NCBI RefSeq assembly: GCF_000523275.1
Contig: NZ_ATHQ01000001.1
Location: 957,289 to 1,021,288 of the forward strand
DNA from: Lebetimonas sp. JH292
Lineage (GTDB): Bacteria > Campylobacterota > Campylobacteria > Campylobacterales > Nautiliaceae
Length of the DNA stretch: 64,000 nt
Reading direction: 5' to 3'
The notes under the pieces are model-generated. The model saw only the letters and a program-made list of their open reading frames with translations, did not search any database and was not told the origin of the DNA. Numbering within the stretch: the stretch's first letter is position 1; each line of letters begins with the position of its first letter. The position numbers and the translations under genes are program-made. Positions 46,249 through 54,662 of the stretch are shown here, piece after piece.

Positions 46249-46266
46249 AATGAATAAATGTTCATT
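46249..46266. promoter_or_regulatory. Inverted-repeat operator candidate
   Basis: AATGAA-TAAATG-TTCATT: 6 bp arms with a 6 bp spacer, the size of many TetR-family operators, 12 bp upstream of the 46237 start. No tetR gene is visible nearby. Confidence 0.45.
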
Positions 46267-46412
46267 TGCAAGTAGAATGATACATCATTTTTCCTTAAAG
46301 TTTGCTTAAAATAAAAAAAATTTATAACAAATTTAACAAATTTTTGCTAAATAAATGAAATTTGGAGATTTTTGTATGATTTTTCAATCCTTTTATTAAT
46401 ATTAGAATATGA

Positions 46413-46418
46413 TATAAT
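46413..46418 (+). promoter_or_regulatory. Putative -10 box of the RluA-type gene
   Basis: TATAAT in GATATAATTT, 20 bp before the TTG start. Confidence 0.5.
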
Positions 46419-46437
46419 TTTATAAAAAAGGCAGTTA

Positions 46438-47172
46438 TTGAAAGAAAAAGCGTATATACTCTTGGCAAAACAGGAAAACATATCAAATAGAAAGGCCAAA
46501 GAGCTGATTGACAGGGGTTTGGTTTATGCAAGAGAAAAAAAAATAAAGATAGCAAGAGGGCTGGTGCCTACAAATATAAAATTTAAAATTATCAATATTC
46601 CTGATATAAGAAAAATTTATGAGGATAAAAATATAGTGGTAGTTGACAAACCCCCGTTTATTACGAGCGAAGAAATTTCTCAAAAATTCAAACAGCCGCT
46701 TTTGCACAGGCTTGATAAGCAAACAAGCGGTATTCTTGTAATGGTAAAAAATAAAGAGTTTAGAAAACGGGCCATTGAAGAATTTAGAAATAAAAATGTT
46801 TATAAAGAATATATCGCATGGGTGGAAGGTATAATCGCCCAAAATGACATTATAAATCTTCCTATTGAAATTATTAAGACAAAATCGGCGTCTTTTGCTA
46901 AAATTTCAAGGGAAGGTGAAGAGGCGGTTACCCAAATTGAGCCGATTCTGGCATTCAGGACAAAGTCTAAAATAAAAGCCGTTATCCATACAGGAAGAAC
47001 ACATCAGATAAGGGCTCATTTAAAAGCGATTGAACATCCTATTATAGGAGATGTGAAATACGGGGGAAAAGAATATACCAGAGTAATGCTTCACCACCAT
47101 AAATTTAAACTGTTTGATTATGAATTTATTTCACCAGAGCCAGATGATTTTAAAATGCAGGAAGAAAAGTAA
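46438..47172 (+). CDS. RluA-family pseudouridine synthase with S4 domain
   Basis: 244 residues, TTG start after AAAAAGGCAG. S4 RNA-binding segment (ENISNRKAKELIDRGLVYAR) at the N-terminus, then the RluA active site LLHRLDKQTSGILVMVKN (catalytic Asp in RLDK, about residue 85) and HTGRTHQIRAHLKAI near 190. Modifies uridines in rRNA or tRNA; target not predictable. Confidence 0.93.
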   Translation: MKEKAYILLAKQENISNRKAKELIDRGLVYAREKKIKIARGLVPTNIKFKIINIPDIRKIYEDKNIVVVDKPPFITSEEISQKFKQPLLHRLDKQTSGILVMVKNKEFRKRAIEEFRNKNVYKEYIAWVEGIIAQNDIINLPIEIIKTKSASFAKISREGEEAVTQIEPILAFRTKSKIKAVIHTGRTHQIRAHLKAIEHPIIGDVKYGGKEYTRVMLHHHKFKLFDYEFISPEPDDFKMQEEK

Positions 47173-47250
47173 TCAATTGAAAATGGAAAATTAAAAATTA
47201 GTTTTATTGTTACTATTTTTTTACAACTCAATAAAATATAAAGGAGAATA

Positions 47251-48600
47251 ATGTTTGGTAAAATAAGTGAAGGTTTTAGAAATGCAATTAATAAAATCAA
47301 GCTTAAAGATGATGAGAAATCTTTAAAAAGAGCATTAGATGAACTTAAAAAAAACCTGTTAAAAGCGGATGTTCATTTTAAAACGGTAAAAGACTTAATT
47401 AAAAAAGTGGAAATTGAAACTAAAAGAAAAGGTATAGGAAAAGCCAATTTTTTAATGGCGCTTGAAAATTCGTTAAGTGAAATTTTAAAAGCCCCGGGAA
47501 ATTTCGGATTTGTATTTTCCCCCAAACCTCCTACTGTTGTAATGATGACAGGACTTCAGGGTAGCGGTAAAACAACCACAACCGCAAAATTAGCATATTA
47601 TCTTAAAACATTTAAAAAGAAAAAAGTGTTAATGGTTGCGGCCGATTTACAAAGACTTGCAGCGGTTGAACAGCTTAAGCAGTTAGCCGAGGCAAACGGG
47701 CTCGATATTTATTATGACGAAAGTGCAAAAGACGCTGTAGAAGTTGCAAAAAAAGGCGTTGAATTTGCTAAAAGTAAATATTATGATGTTGTGCTTATAG
47801 ATACGGCAGGACGGCTTGCTATTGATGAAGAGCTTATGAGCGAACTTGTTAAAATGAAAAAAGAGGTTAATCCGGATGAAATTTTTTACGTAGCCGATTC
47901 GCTCACGGGTAAAGATGCAATAAATACCGCCAAAACTTTTGATGAAAAACTTGATATAACAGGGGTAATTTTAACCAAATACGATGGTGACAGCAAAGGC
48001 GGTGTCGCACTAAGTATTGCCCATCAGGTCCATAAACCTCTAAGATTTTTGGGAACCGGGGAAAAAATAGCGGATTTGGAAGTGTTTATGCCCGAGAGGA
48101 TTGTAAACAGGTTATTAGGAGCCGGGGATATAGAAGGGCTTGTTGAAAAAACGGCCGCTATAATGGATGAAAAAGAAGCCAAAAAAATATCCAAAAAAAT
48201 TAAAAAAGGCGAATTTAATTACGAAGATTTTATAAAGCAGCTTGAACAGATTAAAAAGCTCGGGAGTATGAAAAACCTGCTTTCAATGATTCCCGGAATG
48301 GGCGGAATGTTAAAACAGTTAGGAGAAATTGACCTTGAAAATTCTGATGAAATTAAAAAAATAAAAGCCATGGTAAATTCCATGACCCCAAAAGAGAGAA
48401 CCAATCCGAAATTACTAAAAGAGAGTGCAAGCAGAAGAAGAAGGATTGCGAGCGGAGCAGGACTTAGCGTACAGGAAGTAAACAGAATCAATAAACAGTT
48501 TCAGAATGCGGCAAAAATGGCAAAAAAATTTGCCGGTAAGAAAATTCCAAATATGAATGAGCTTATGAATATGACAAAAGGCTTGAATTTTCCAAAATAA
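47251..48600 (+). CDS. ffh: Signal recognition particle protein Ffh
   Basis: 449 residues. N domain, G domain with TGLQGSGKTTTTAKLAYY near residue 105, DLQRLAAVEQLKQLA, DTAGRLAIDEELMSEL, TKYDGDSKGGVAL, and the Met-rich M domain (SMIPGMGGMLKQLGEI, MNELMNMTKGLNF). Starts the canonical ffh-rpsP-khpA-rimM-trmD-rplS run. The gap before it contains a GAAAATGGAAAATTAAAAAT word. Confidence 0.98.
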   Translation: MFGKISEGFRNAINKIKLKDDEKSLKRALDELKKNLLKADVHFKTVKDLIKKVEIETKRKGIGKANFLMALENSLSEILKAPGNFGFVFSPKPPTVVMMTGLQGSGKTTTTAKLAYYLKTFKKKKVLMVAADLQRLAAVEQLKQLAEANGLDIYYDESAKDAVEVAKKGVEFAKSKYYDVVLIDTAGRLAIDEELMSELVKMKKEVNPDEIFYVADSLTGKDAINTAKTFDEKLDITGVILTKYDGDSKGGVALSIAHQVHKPLRFLGTGEKIADLEVFMPERIVNRLLGAGDIEGLVEKTAAIMDEKEAKKISKKIKKGEFNYEDFIKQLEQIKKLGSMKNLLSMIPGMGGMLKQLGEIDLENSDEIKKIKAMVNSMTPKERTNPKLLKESASRRRRIASGAGLSVQEVNRINKQFQNAAKMAKKFAGKKIPNMNELMNMTKGLNFPK

Positions 48601-48679
48601 TGTATTAAAATTTCACATTATTTTTAATGGGTCGGTTTGGGCGGGATAAAAAATAAATAAATAAACTAAGGAGATACAC

Positions 48680-48922
48680 GTGGTAAAAATCAGACTTGCA
48701 AGATTTGGTAGAAAAAAAAGACCTTTTTACAGAATAGTTGTAACAGATTCAAAAAAAAGAAGAGATTCAGGATGGATAGAATCAGTAGGATATTATAATC
48801 CTTTAACTGAACCAGCAACAGTAAAAATGGATTTAGAGAGGGTAAATTATTGGATTGGTGTAGGTGCTAAAATGAGTGAAAGAGTTGCTAAACTAAAAAA
48901 AATAGCTGAAGAAAACGCTTAA
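48680..48922 (+). CDS. rpsP: 30S ribosomal protein S16
   Basis: 80 residues from a GTG after [31 protein letters not shown] is the diagnostic S16 start, and [19 protein letters not shown] follows. Its last base overlaps the next gene's ATG (TAATG). Confidence 0.98.
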   Translation: MVKIRLARFGRKKRPFYRIVVTDSKKRRDSGWIESVGYYNPLTEPATVKMDLERVNYWIGVGAKMSERVAKLKKIAEENA

Positions 48923-49161
48923 TGGTTGAATCTTTTGTAAGGGAATATGCCAAACTTTTGGCATTTGAACCTGATGTAATTAAAAGTGAAATTGTGCCGC
49001 ATAGTGATTTTGATGAAATTATAATTTATGCAAAAAAAGCCGATGTGGGCAGAATAATAGGTAAAGACGGGGCAATGGTAAAAGCTATAAAAACCGTTAT
49101 AAGCGGCTGCAGGGCAAAAGAAGATAAAAATTATAAAATTACACTAAAAGCATATGAATAA
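48922..49161 (+). CDS. khpA: KH-domain RNA-binding protein KhpA
   Basis: 79 residues with the KH signature ADVGRIIGKDGAMVKAIKTV (GxxG). KhpA sits between rpsP and rimM in many bacteria. Overlaps rimM by 8 bp. Confidence 0.93.
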   Translation: MVESFVREYAKLLAFEPDVIKSEIVPHSDFDEIIIYAKKADVGRIIGKDGAMVKAIKTVISGCRAKEDKNYKITLKAYE

Positions 49162-49705
49162 AAAAATTCCAATTGCAAAAATTGGAAAAACTTACGGGGT
49201 GAAGGGATGGCAGAAACTTCACCTCCTAACCGACTTTCCGGAGCAGTTCAAACCTAATGCTACATTTGAATCCGACAGAATTGATTTAACCATAGAAAAA
49301 ATAGATATAAAAAGAAATCTGGTTAAATTTAAAGGCATAAATACACCCGAAGAAGCCAAGAAACTTATTAACAGAGTCCTTTATACCACTTCTGAAAAAA
49401 CAAAAGAAGAAATAAAATTAAAAGAAAACGAATATTTCTGGTTTGAAATTATTGGATGTGAAGTAATGGAAAATATTGAGAATCTCCAAGTTGGAAGTTC
49501 CAAGTTCCAAGTTTTAGGAAAAGTGGTTGAAATAGAAAGGGTAGATGTAGATTATTTAATAATTAAAACCGATGAATCTCTGGTAAATAAAGGTTATCCA
49601 AAAAGATTTTTAATTGATTTTAAAAGAAATGTGGAAAATGTGGATGTTGAAAATAAAAAAATTTATGCTAAAGGTGCAATAGATATTCTTGAAAGTCTTA
49701 AATGA
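49154..49705 (+). CDS. rimM: Ribosome maturation factor RimM, with repeat-derived insertion
   Basis: 183 residues. The N-terminal barrel (IPIAKIGKTYGVKGWQKLHL) and the PRC-like domain (ENEYFWFEIIGCEV, RFLIDFKRNVENVD) are clear; it binds S19 for 30S assembly. After IGCEVMENI the stretch ENLQVGSSKFQVL is encoded by CCAAGTTGGAAGTTCC words (49489-49516), the same word as in the intergenic blocks at 28546 and 36767. Relatives pass almost directly from GCEV to LGKVVEI here, so this looks like a repeat word inserted in frame, in a surface loop. Confidence 0.95.
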   Translation: MNKKIPIAKIGKTYGVKGWQKLHLLTDFPEQFKPNATFESDRIDLTIEKIDIKRNLVKFKGINTPEEAKKLINRVLYTTSEKTKEEIKLKENEYFWFEIIGCEVMENIENLQVGSSKFQVLGKVVEIERVDVDYLIIKTDESLVNKGYPKRFLIDFKRNVENVDVENKKIYAKGAIDILESLK

Positions 49706-50385
49706 AAATTGTTTTTGTTACTCTTTTCCCCGATTTAATAAAACCTTATTTTGAAGATTCTATTTTAAAAAAAGCATTAGAAAAATCTATTTTTGAAATA
49801 GAATTTGTAAATTTCAGAGAATTTGCCGAAAACATACATATGCATATAGACACTCCTCCGGCAGGTGGTGGGGCCGGAATGGTTATTGATAATATTGCCC
49901 TAAGGGGATGTTTAAATTTTTTAAAAAATAAATACCAAAATGCAAAAACTATTTTTTTAACTCCCGTTGGAAAAGTCTATAATCAAAAAGATGCTAAGCG
50001 TTTCAGTTATGAGAATGTTTTAATATTGGTTTCCGGAAGATATGAGGGATTTGATGAAAGGCTTATTGAAGATTTTGCGGATGAGGTAATAAGTGTTGGT
50101 GATTTTATATTAACAGGAGGAGAACTTGGTGCTCTGATAATAGCGGACAGTGTTTTAAGAAATATTAAGGGAGTTTTAGGAAACAGTGAAAGTTTAGTTG
50201 AAGAGAGTTTTAATAATAATCTGCTTGAAGCCCCCCAATTTTCAAAAACAGGTAAAATTCCGGAAATTTTAAAAAGTGGAAATCATAAAAAAATAAAAGA
50301 GTGGAAAGAAAAAACATCGCTTTTTAAAACTAAATTTCACAGACCGGACTTATTTCAAATAAATAATGAAAAATTGAAAATGTAA
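49702..50385 (+). CDS. trmD: tRNA (guanine-N1)-methyltransferase
   Basis: 227 residues; methylates G37. MKIVFVTLFPDLIKPYFEDS, PPAGGGAGMVIDN, LVSGRYEGFDERLIEDFADE, ISVGDFILTGGELGALI and the HRPDL(F) ending are all present. The final LFQINNEKLKM after the usual end is encoded by a GAAAATGTAAAATTAATG word, i.e. repeat-derived. Confidence 0.97.
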   Translation: MKIVFVTLFPDLIKPYFEDSILKKALEKSIFEIEFVNFREFAENIHMHIDTPPAGGGAGMVIDNIALRGCLNFLKNKYQNAKTIFLTPVGKVYNQKDAKRFSYENVLILVSGRYEGFDERLIEDFADEVISVGDFILTGGELGALIIADSVLRNIKGVLGNSESLVEESFNNNLLEAPQFSKTGKIPEILKSGNHKKIKEWKEKTSLFKTKFHRPDLFQINNEKLKM

Positions 50386-50428
50386 AATTAATGTTTAGAA
50401 TTTAATTTGTTTTTTTGTTAATTTTTGA

Positions 50429-50434
50429 TATAAT
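50429..50434 (+). promoter_or_regulatory. Putative -10 box of rplS
   Basis: TATAAT in TTTTTGATATAATTACG, 58 bp before the rplS start, giving a leader of about 50 nt. Confidence 0.55.
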
Positions 50435-50440
50435 TACGCT

Positions 50441-50491
50441 TCAAAATAAGTGTGGATGCCCTAAGCGGCCAATGGCACAAAGGAGAAAATA
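50441..50491 (+). promoter_or_regulatory. rplS leader with GC-richer conserved-looking segment
   Basis: The leader holds GTGGATGCCCTAAGCGGCCA and ATGGCAC, much richer in GC than any other gap here; TGCC at 50457-50460 can pair with GGCA at 50474-50477, or GCC with GGC. It ends in AAAGGAGAAAAT. Possibly an L19 autoregulatory leader; inferred only from composition and position. Confidence 0.35.
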
Positions 50492-50848
50492 ATGAGAAAC
50501 AGATACATCGAGGCTTTTGAAGCTAAACAAATTGAAGGAAAAAATGTTCCTGAATTCAGACCCGGAGACACTGTAAGGGTTGCGGTTGAAATTAAAGAAG
50601 GCGATAAAAAAAGAATTCAAAATTTTGAAGGTGTGGTAATTGCAATTAAAGGCACCGGGGCAGGCAAAACATTTACCGTGAGAAAAATCGGTGCAAACAA
50701 TATCGGAGTGGAAAGAATTTTTCCATTTTACAGCGAAAGTATTGCCGGTATCGAAGTGGTAAGAAAAGGTAGAGTCAGAAGGGCAAAACTTTATTATTTA
50801 AGAGAAAAAACTGGTAAACAAGCTAGAATTAAAGAAAGAAGAGATTAA
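50492..50848 (+). CDS. rplS: 50S ribosomal protein L19
   Basis: 118 residues. [34 protein letters not shown] and [20 protein letters not shown] are the L19 core. Ends in an intrinsic terminator. Last gene of the ffh-rplS run, with its own promoter. Confidence 0.98.
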   Translation: MRNRYIEAFEAKQIEGKNVPEFRPGDTVRVAVEIKEGDKKRIQNFEGVVIAIKGTGAGKTFTVRKIGANNIGVERIFPFYSESIAGIEVVRKGRVRRAKLYYLREKTGKQARIKERRD

Positions 50849-50862
50849 TCTCTTTCTTTTTT
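50832..50862 (+). terminator. Intrinsic terminator of rplS
   Basis: Near-perfect palindrome AAAGA-AGAGATTAATCTCTTTC followed by TTTTTT. The rplS stop codon is inside the stem. Confidence 0.85.
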
Positions 50863-50874
50863 GTAATAAATATA

Positions 50875-51022
50875 GTGACAGACACTGTTAATAATGTTAA
50901 ATTGTGAATGTTGAGTTCTGAATTAGAGATTTTTGAATATTTTTTTAATTTAATATTTAATTCAACATTTATAATTCAACATTCAACATTTATAATTCAA
51001 CATTCATAATTCATAATTTTTA
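50875..51022. repeat. Word-array repeat with GTGACAGACAC motif
   Basis: GTGACAGACAC at 50875-50885, then GAATGTTGAGTTCTGAATT on the left arm, about 35 AT-rich bases, and the right arm AATTCAACATTTATAATTC with AACATTCAACATTTATAATT and AACATTCATAATTCATAATT. An extended, imperfect inverted repeat of the 39426/52574 kind. Confidence 0.8.
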
Positions 51023-51079
51023 TACGGGCACTTTTTTAACACTTTGTTTTATTAAAATAATAAAAAAAATATATTTTGA

Positions 51080-51085
51080 TATAAT
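51080..51085 (+). promoter_or_regulatory. Putative -10 box of the 51105 gene
   Basis: TATAAT in TTTTGATATAATTTTTAA, 19 bp before the ATG. Confidence 0.5.
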
Positions 51086-51104
51086 TTTTAAAAAAAGGCA
51101 GAGG

Positions 51105-51395
51105 ATGAGAGATTATAATGAACAGATTTTAAGTTTTGGGGAAATTCAAGAGCCTCATGAATGTATTACAATTGCATACGGAAGCGTAAGGGTGGAGCAG
51201 GCAAGAATGTATGATGATGTATTGCCTACCGATGCTTTTAAACAGGTTATTATAATGCTTCAGGAACAGGCTAAAGAAATGGAAGCTGACGGGGTAAAAA
51301 ATATTACTGTCACCATCACTCCTTCTAAAAATAAAGAGGGAATAGATGTACTTGATTATTATTCAATGGGGACTCTAATAAAACTTAAAGATTGA
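51105..51395 (+). CDS. Conserved-looking protein of unknown function
   Basis: 96 residues: MRDYNEQILSFGEIQEPHEC, then VEQARMYDDVLPTDAFKQVI, NITVTITPSKNKEGIDVLDY, YSMGTLIKL. A compact alpha/beta domain without catalytic motifs I recognise; own promoter and AGGCAGAGG site. Convergent with purN. Not a YbjQ-type pentamer as far as I can tell. Confidence 0.6.
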   Translation: MRDYNEQILSFGEIQEPHECITIAYGSVRVEQARMYDDVLPTDAFKQVIIMLQEQAKEMEADGVKNITVTITPSKNKEGIDVLDYYSMGTLIKLKD

Positions 51396-51893
51396 TTCTC
51401 TCAACAACATCAGGTAAAAAAGTCCATTCGGCTTTTTTTAATTCTTTATGATATTCTTCGTAAGTTTTAAATTTATAAGGATTTATGTGATATTGTAAAA
51501 TAATATCGCCGCTGTCAAGCTCTTCTGATGCAAAATGTATTGTTATACCGCATGCTTTTTTTGCCTCGAAGGAGAGTTTTTCTGCATTTAAACCTTTGAA
51601 ATTCGGTAAAATGCTTGGATGTAAATTTATTATTTTGTCCTTGAATTCATTGATTATAAAAGAAGGTACAATTTTCATAAATCCGGCAAGCACTATTAAA
51701 TCGGGATTTAAATTTTTAAGGTGTCCTAAAATTTCATTAAAATCACTGCTTATTAAAATAGGAGGTAAACTTTTAAAGCATCAGAATCGGCTCTGTTTGT
51801 AATGCCTGCAATTATTTTATAATTATTTTCTTTTTTTATTAAATTTAAAAAATTGCTTCCGCCTTTTCCAAAAAATACAACTACTCTTTTCAT
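51385..51893 (-). pseudogene. purN: Phosphoribosylglycinamide formyltransferase PurN, frameshifted
   Basis: Third step of purine synthesis. Two frames: KRVVVFFGKGGSNFLNLIKK, IIAGITNRADSDAL, then after a one-base shift at the TTTAAAAG near 51775 the second, SLPPILISSDFNEILGHLKN, LNPDLIVLAGFMKIVPSFII, and the signature NLHPSILPNFKGLNA with SGDIILQ. Catalytic Asn-His-Asp are all present. One indel explains it. A purine-synthesising organism would need this gene, so a sequence error is plausible. Confidence 0.85.
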
Positions 51894-52378
51894 TTATTCT
51901 TTTTATTTTTGGGAATTTGCAGCCATACCGGTTTTGGAGAGTTGATGGAAGCTTTTTTAAATTTTTGATGATATTGTTTGATTAAGGCTTTTAATACCCT
52001 TAAAAATTCCGGTTTGTTTCTTGCGCCTGTTAAAATATAAAAAATTTTTCCGTTAGGTTTAGAAAAAATCAATGTAGGGGTAACACCTTTAAAATGTTTT
52101 TTTATTGTTTTGGGAATGGAATTTTGTTGAATAAAATAAAAAACAGGAATAAAATTTTTGTTTATAAAATCAGAAACTTTCTTATCTGAATATACATATT
52201 TTGAAAAATATTTTGAAGGTGGGCATTTAATACCAGCTATTTCCGTCAAAATAAGTTTATGCTCTTTTTTAGCCAATATTTTTGCCTTGTCATAAGATTT
52301 AACCCAGTGAATGTTTCCGTACCAGTTAAATGCAAACAGATTTATTAATAAAATAAAGGGAAACAAAAACTTTTTCAT
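51890..52378 (-). CDS. Exported thioredoxin-fold protein with CPPS motif
   Basis: 162 residues. Start at 52378 after AAGGATAAAT; signal peptide KKFLFPFILLINLFAFNW. Fold pattern of DUF255/SoxW-like thioredoxins: AKKEHKLILTEIAGIKCPPS with the active site CPPS in place of CxxC, then VTPTLIFSKPNGK with cis-Pro TPT. A single-Cys active site suggests a trapping or isomerase-like role rather than disulfide reduction. The end overlaps purN's start. Confidence 0.7.
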   Translation of the reverse strand: MKKFLFPFILLINLFAFNWYGNIHWVKSYDKAKILAKKEHKLILTEIAGIKCPPSKYFSKYVYSDKKVSDFINKNFIPVFYFIQQNSIPKTIKKHFKGVTPTLIFSKPNGKIFYILTGARNKPEFLRVLKALIKQYHQKFKKASINSPKPVWLQIPKNKKNK

Positions 52379-52391
52379 ATTTATCCTTAAA

Positions 52392-52408
52392 TAAGTGTCA
52401 AACACTTA
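52392..52408. promoter_or_regulatory. Inverted repeat upstream of the thioredoxin-fold gene
   Basis: TAAGTGT-CAA-ACACTTA, perfect 7 bp arms, 14 bp before the ATG. Could be an operator, or a member of the GTGTCTGTCAC-type motif family. Confidence 0.4.
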
Positions 52409-52475
52409 TAATTTAGATTAAAAATATTATTATTTAATTATGCATTTTACATTTTCAATTATACATTTGATTAAA

Positions 52476-52551
52476 TGGTGCCCAGGGACGGAATCGAACC
52501 GCCGACACAGGGATTTTCAGTCCCTTGCTCTACCGACTGAGCTACCTGGGC
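52476..52551 (-). tRNA. tRNA-Phe (GAA)
   Basis: Minus strand: acceptor GCCCAGG pairing with the 3' end, D-loop GCTCAGTCGGTAGAGC, anticodon loop CTGAAAA with GAA, T-arm GGTTCGATTCC, encoded CCA. 76 nt with CCA. Confidence 0.97.
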
Positions 52552-52573
52552 AAATTTTCTCATTTTGAATGCT

Positions 52574-52644
52574 GAATTATAAATGTTGAACGGAATTATA
52601 TTTAATTAAACTTAATTTAATCTTAAATTCAACATTTATAATTC
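52574..52644. repeat. Palindromic word repeat
   Basis: Perfect 17 bp inverted repeat GAATTATAAATGTTGAA (52574-52590) and TTCAACATTTATAATTC (52628-52644), 37 bp apart, followed by further words (AAAATTCATAATTAATT) that encode the last residues of murD. Same plan as 39426-39497. Confidence 0.85.
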
Positions 52645-53808
52645 AAAATTCATAATTAATTTTTTAAAAATATTTCCTCTGTCTTTATAACTTTTAAACT
52701 GGTCGAAACTTGCACAGGCAGGACTAAGCAGGGCGAGTGAATCTTTATTGTGTTTTTTATCAATTAAATTAACGGCGTTTTGCAGTGTTTTTGCATCATT
52801 AAAAGGTATGTGATTTTCTTTTGCCAAATTTATAAAAAGCTCCCTTTTTTCTCCGATTATAAACAGTTCGATATTCAGGTTTTTCATATATTTAAATAGT
52901 TCTTCGAAATTTTGTCCTTTATCATCTCCTCCAATAATTAAATAAATTTTTTTATTTTTATATCTTTTTAGGGCATTTATGGTAGCATCTATATTTGTAG
53001 CTTTTGAGTCATCTACCCAAATTCTGTTTTTACTATCTTTTATTTCTTCTAATTTATGTGGGTCTATTTTAAAATTTTTTAAACTTTTTTCTTTAAAATA
53101 CAAAATATAATAAACAGCTTTTGCCAGTATTTCATCAAGTAAAAACGGAGGTTTAAATTCAAATTCTTTAAATCCGAAATAATGTAGTAAATCCTCTTCA
53201 TTTTTGTAAAGGATTTTAAAAGCTTTTGTTGGTGAATTAAGTATTTTTGGCATTATTACCACGTCTCTTTCACTCATTCTTTTAAGAGGCGAAAGTTTTG
53301 CTTTTACATAATTTTCAAAACTTCCATGCCAGGAAATATGGTCTTCTTTTATAGGTAAAATTATAAAAATATTCGGTTTCGCAAATTTTGTATAATGGAG
53401 CTGAAAACTGCTGGCTTCTATCACCCAAAATTGTTTGTTTTTATCCATATCAGCAAGTGGAATACCTATATTTCCCCCAATATCAGAATTTTGTAATAGA
53501 TAATGTATCATCTCGGTAGTTGTTGTTTTTCCGTTTGTACCTGTTACCCATATCTGAAAAGGAGCTTCATTAAAATAATCAAATTCACTAATTAAATTTT
53601 TGGCTTTTTTTATTAACGAATTATAAGGGGGAATACCGGGAGACGTTATTTCAAGATGGCTTTTTTTCGCTTTAAAAAGAAAAGGGGGCAAAAGAATATT
53701 GCCGTATTTATCAAACTCTATTTTTTTAAATCTGTCGTCATATATTTCCCAGCCCCCGCTTTTTGCAATGGATTTTGTGGTTAATCCGTATCCGAACAGA
53801 GATTTCAT
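52636..53808 (-). CDS. murD: UDP-N-acetylmuramoylalanine-D-glutamate ligase
   Basis: Adds D-Glu in peptidoglycan precursor synthesis. 390 residues, the short form usual in Campylobacterota. ATP loop IWVTGTNGKTTTTEMIHYLL near residue 90, EASSFQLHYTK near 135, VDDSKATNIDATINALKRY near 270, LLSPACASFDQFKSYKDRGN near 365. The end (MNFEL) lies in repeat words. Start overlaps the sppA stop (ATGA). Runs with mraY nearby in the cell-wall set. Confidence 0.96.
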   Translation of the reverse strand: MKSLFGYGLTTKSIAKSGGWEIYDDRFKKIEFDKYGNILLPPFLFKAKKSHLEITSPGIPPYNSLIKKAKNLISEFDYFNEAPFQIWVTGTNGKTTTTEMIHYLLQNSDIGGNIGIPLADMDKNKQFWVIEASSFQLHYTKFAKPNIFIILPIKEDHISWHGSFENYVKAKLSPLKRMSERDVVIMPKILNSPTKAFKILYKNEEDLLHYFGFKEFEFKPPFLLDEILAKAVYYILYFKEKSLKNFKIDPHKLEEIKDSKNRIWVDDSKATNIDATINALKRYKNKKIYLIIGGDDKGQNFEELFKYMKNLNIELFIIGEKRELFINLAKENHIPFNDAKTLQNAVNLIDKKHNKDSLALLSPACASFDQFKSYKDRGNIFKKLIMNFEL

Positions 53809-54612
53809 TTATTAAGATATCCTCTCAGCAGATTATCCAAATCGGTATTAAGTTTTATATTTAATTTTTTCTTTAAATGCCGTAAGGCTTGAAGTTTGAT
53901 CAACCAAAATTCCTTTTACACTGCTTGCTATATATATTTTTCCATCTGCATATTTTTTAAGTTTATCAATTGAAATATTTCTCTCTTTTGCCACTGTGTC
54001 AAGAAAATTATTGTAAGTAGGAAGCAGAAGATGTTTAAGCAGATACTCTTTTTGCTCAGGTGTTGCTTTTTTAAACCAGCTTATCGGTTCTTTGTATTTT
54101 CCGACTGTAATGGTGTCTTCTTCAACACCAAGTTTTTTGGCAAGTTTGGCTATTACGTAATGTGGCATAATAACGCCTATACTTCCAACAATTGCGTTTT
54201 TGTTTGCAACAATCGGTTTAACGGCGCTTATAATATAATATCCTCCGCTTGCTGCCATACTTTCAACATATGCATATACTTTTAGATAAGCATTAAATTC
54301 ATCGCTGCCGCTTGGGCTTCCGCCGGGAGTATTGAAAATTAATAAAAATGCCTTTAGGTTTTTATCTTCTTTAAGTTTATTCATTTTATCCATCAATGAA
54401 TTTATATATTTTATTGTTATTGTTTTATTAATATTAATCTCAGCCACGTAAGGTTCTGTAATTGGTTTATTGAATGAAAAACTTTTTTTTAAAAATAAAA
54501 ATAACACAAACACTTCTGCAAGTAAAATTAAAATAACTCCAATTAAAACAATTTTTTCTTTTAATGCTTTTAATTTATAAATTTTAAGTTCCGCCTTTAA
54601 CTTTTCTTCCAT
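53805..54612 (-). pseudogene. sppA: Signal peptide peptidase SppA, frameshifted near the end
   Basis: Membrane serine protease clearing cleaved signal peptides. Membrane anchor EKIVLIGVILILLAEVFVLF, then FNTPGGSPSGSDEF, catalytic Ser in VESMAASGGYYI near residue 120, SIGVIMPHYVIAKLAKKLGV and general-base Lys region GKYKEPISWFKKAT. After KEKIK the listed frame stops at 53848; another frame continues NIKLNTDLDNLLRGYLNK to a TGA overlapping murD's ATG. Between AYLK and VYAYVES a few residues are lost compared with relatives. So one deletion and one indel; activity of the product up to 53848 is possible. Confidence 0.8.
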
Positions 54613-54634
54613 ATTTTTCCTTTACTTGTAATTT

Positions 54635-54662
54635 GGCCATTCACCACTCACTATTCACTATT
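54635..54662 (-). repeat. Short GTGAGTGGTGAATGG word in the sppA-mraY gap
   Basis: On the minus strand AATAGTGAATAGTGAGTGG and TGAATGGCCAAATT, same word family as 3188 and 56507, oriented with transcription. Confidence 0.65.
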
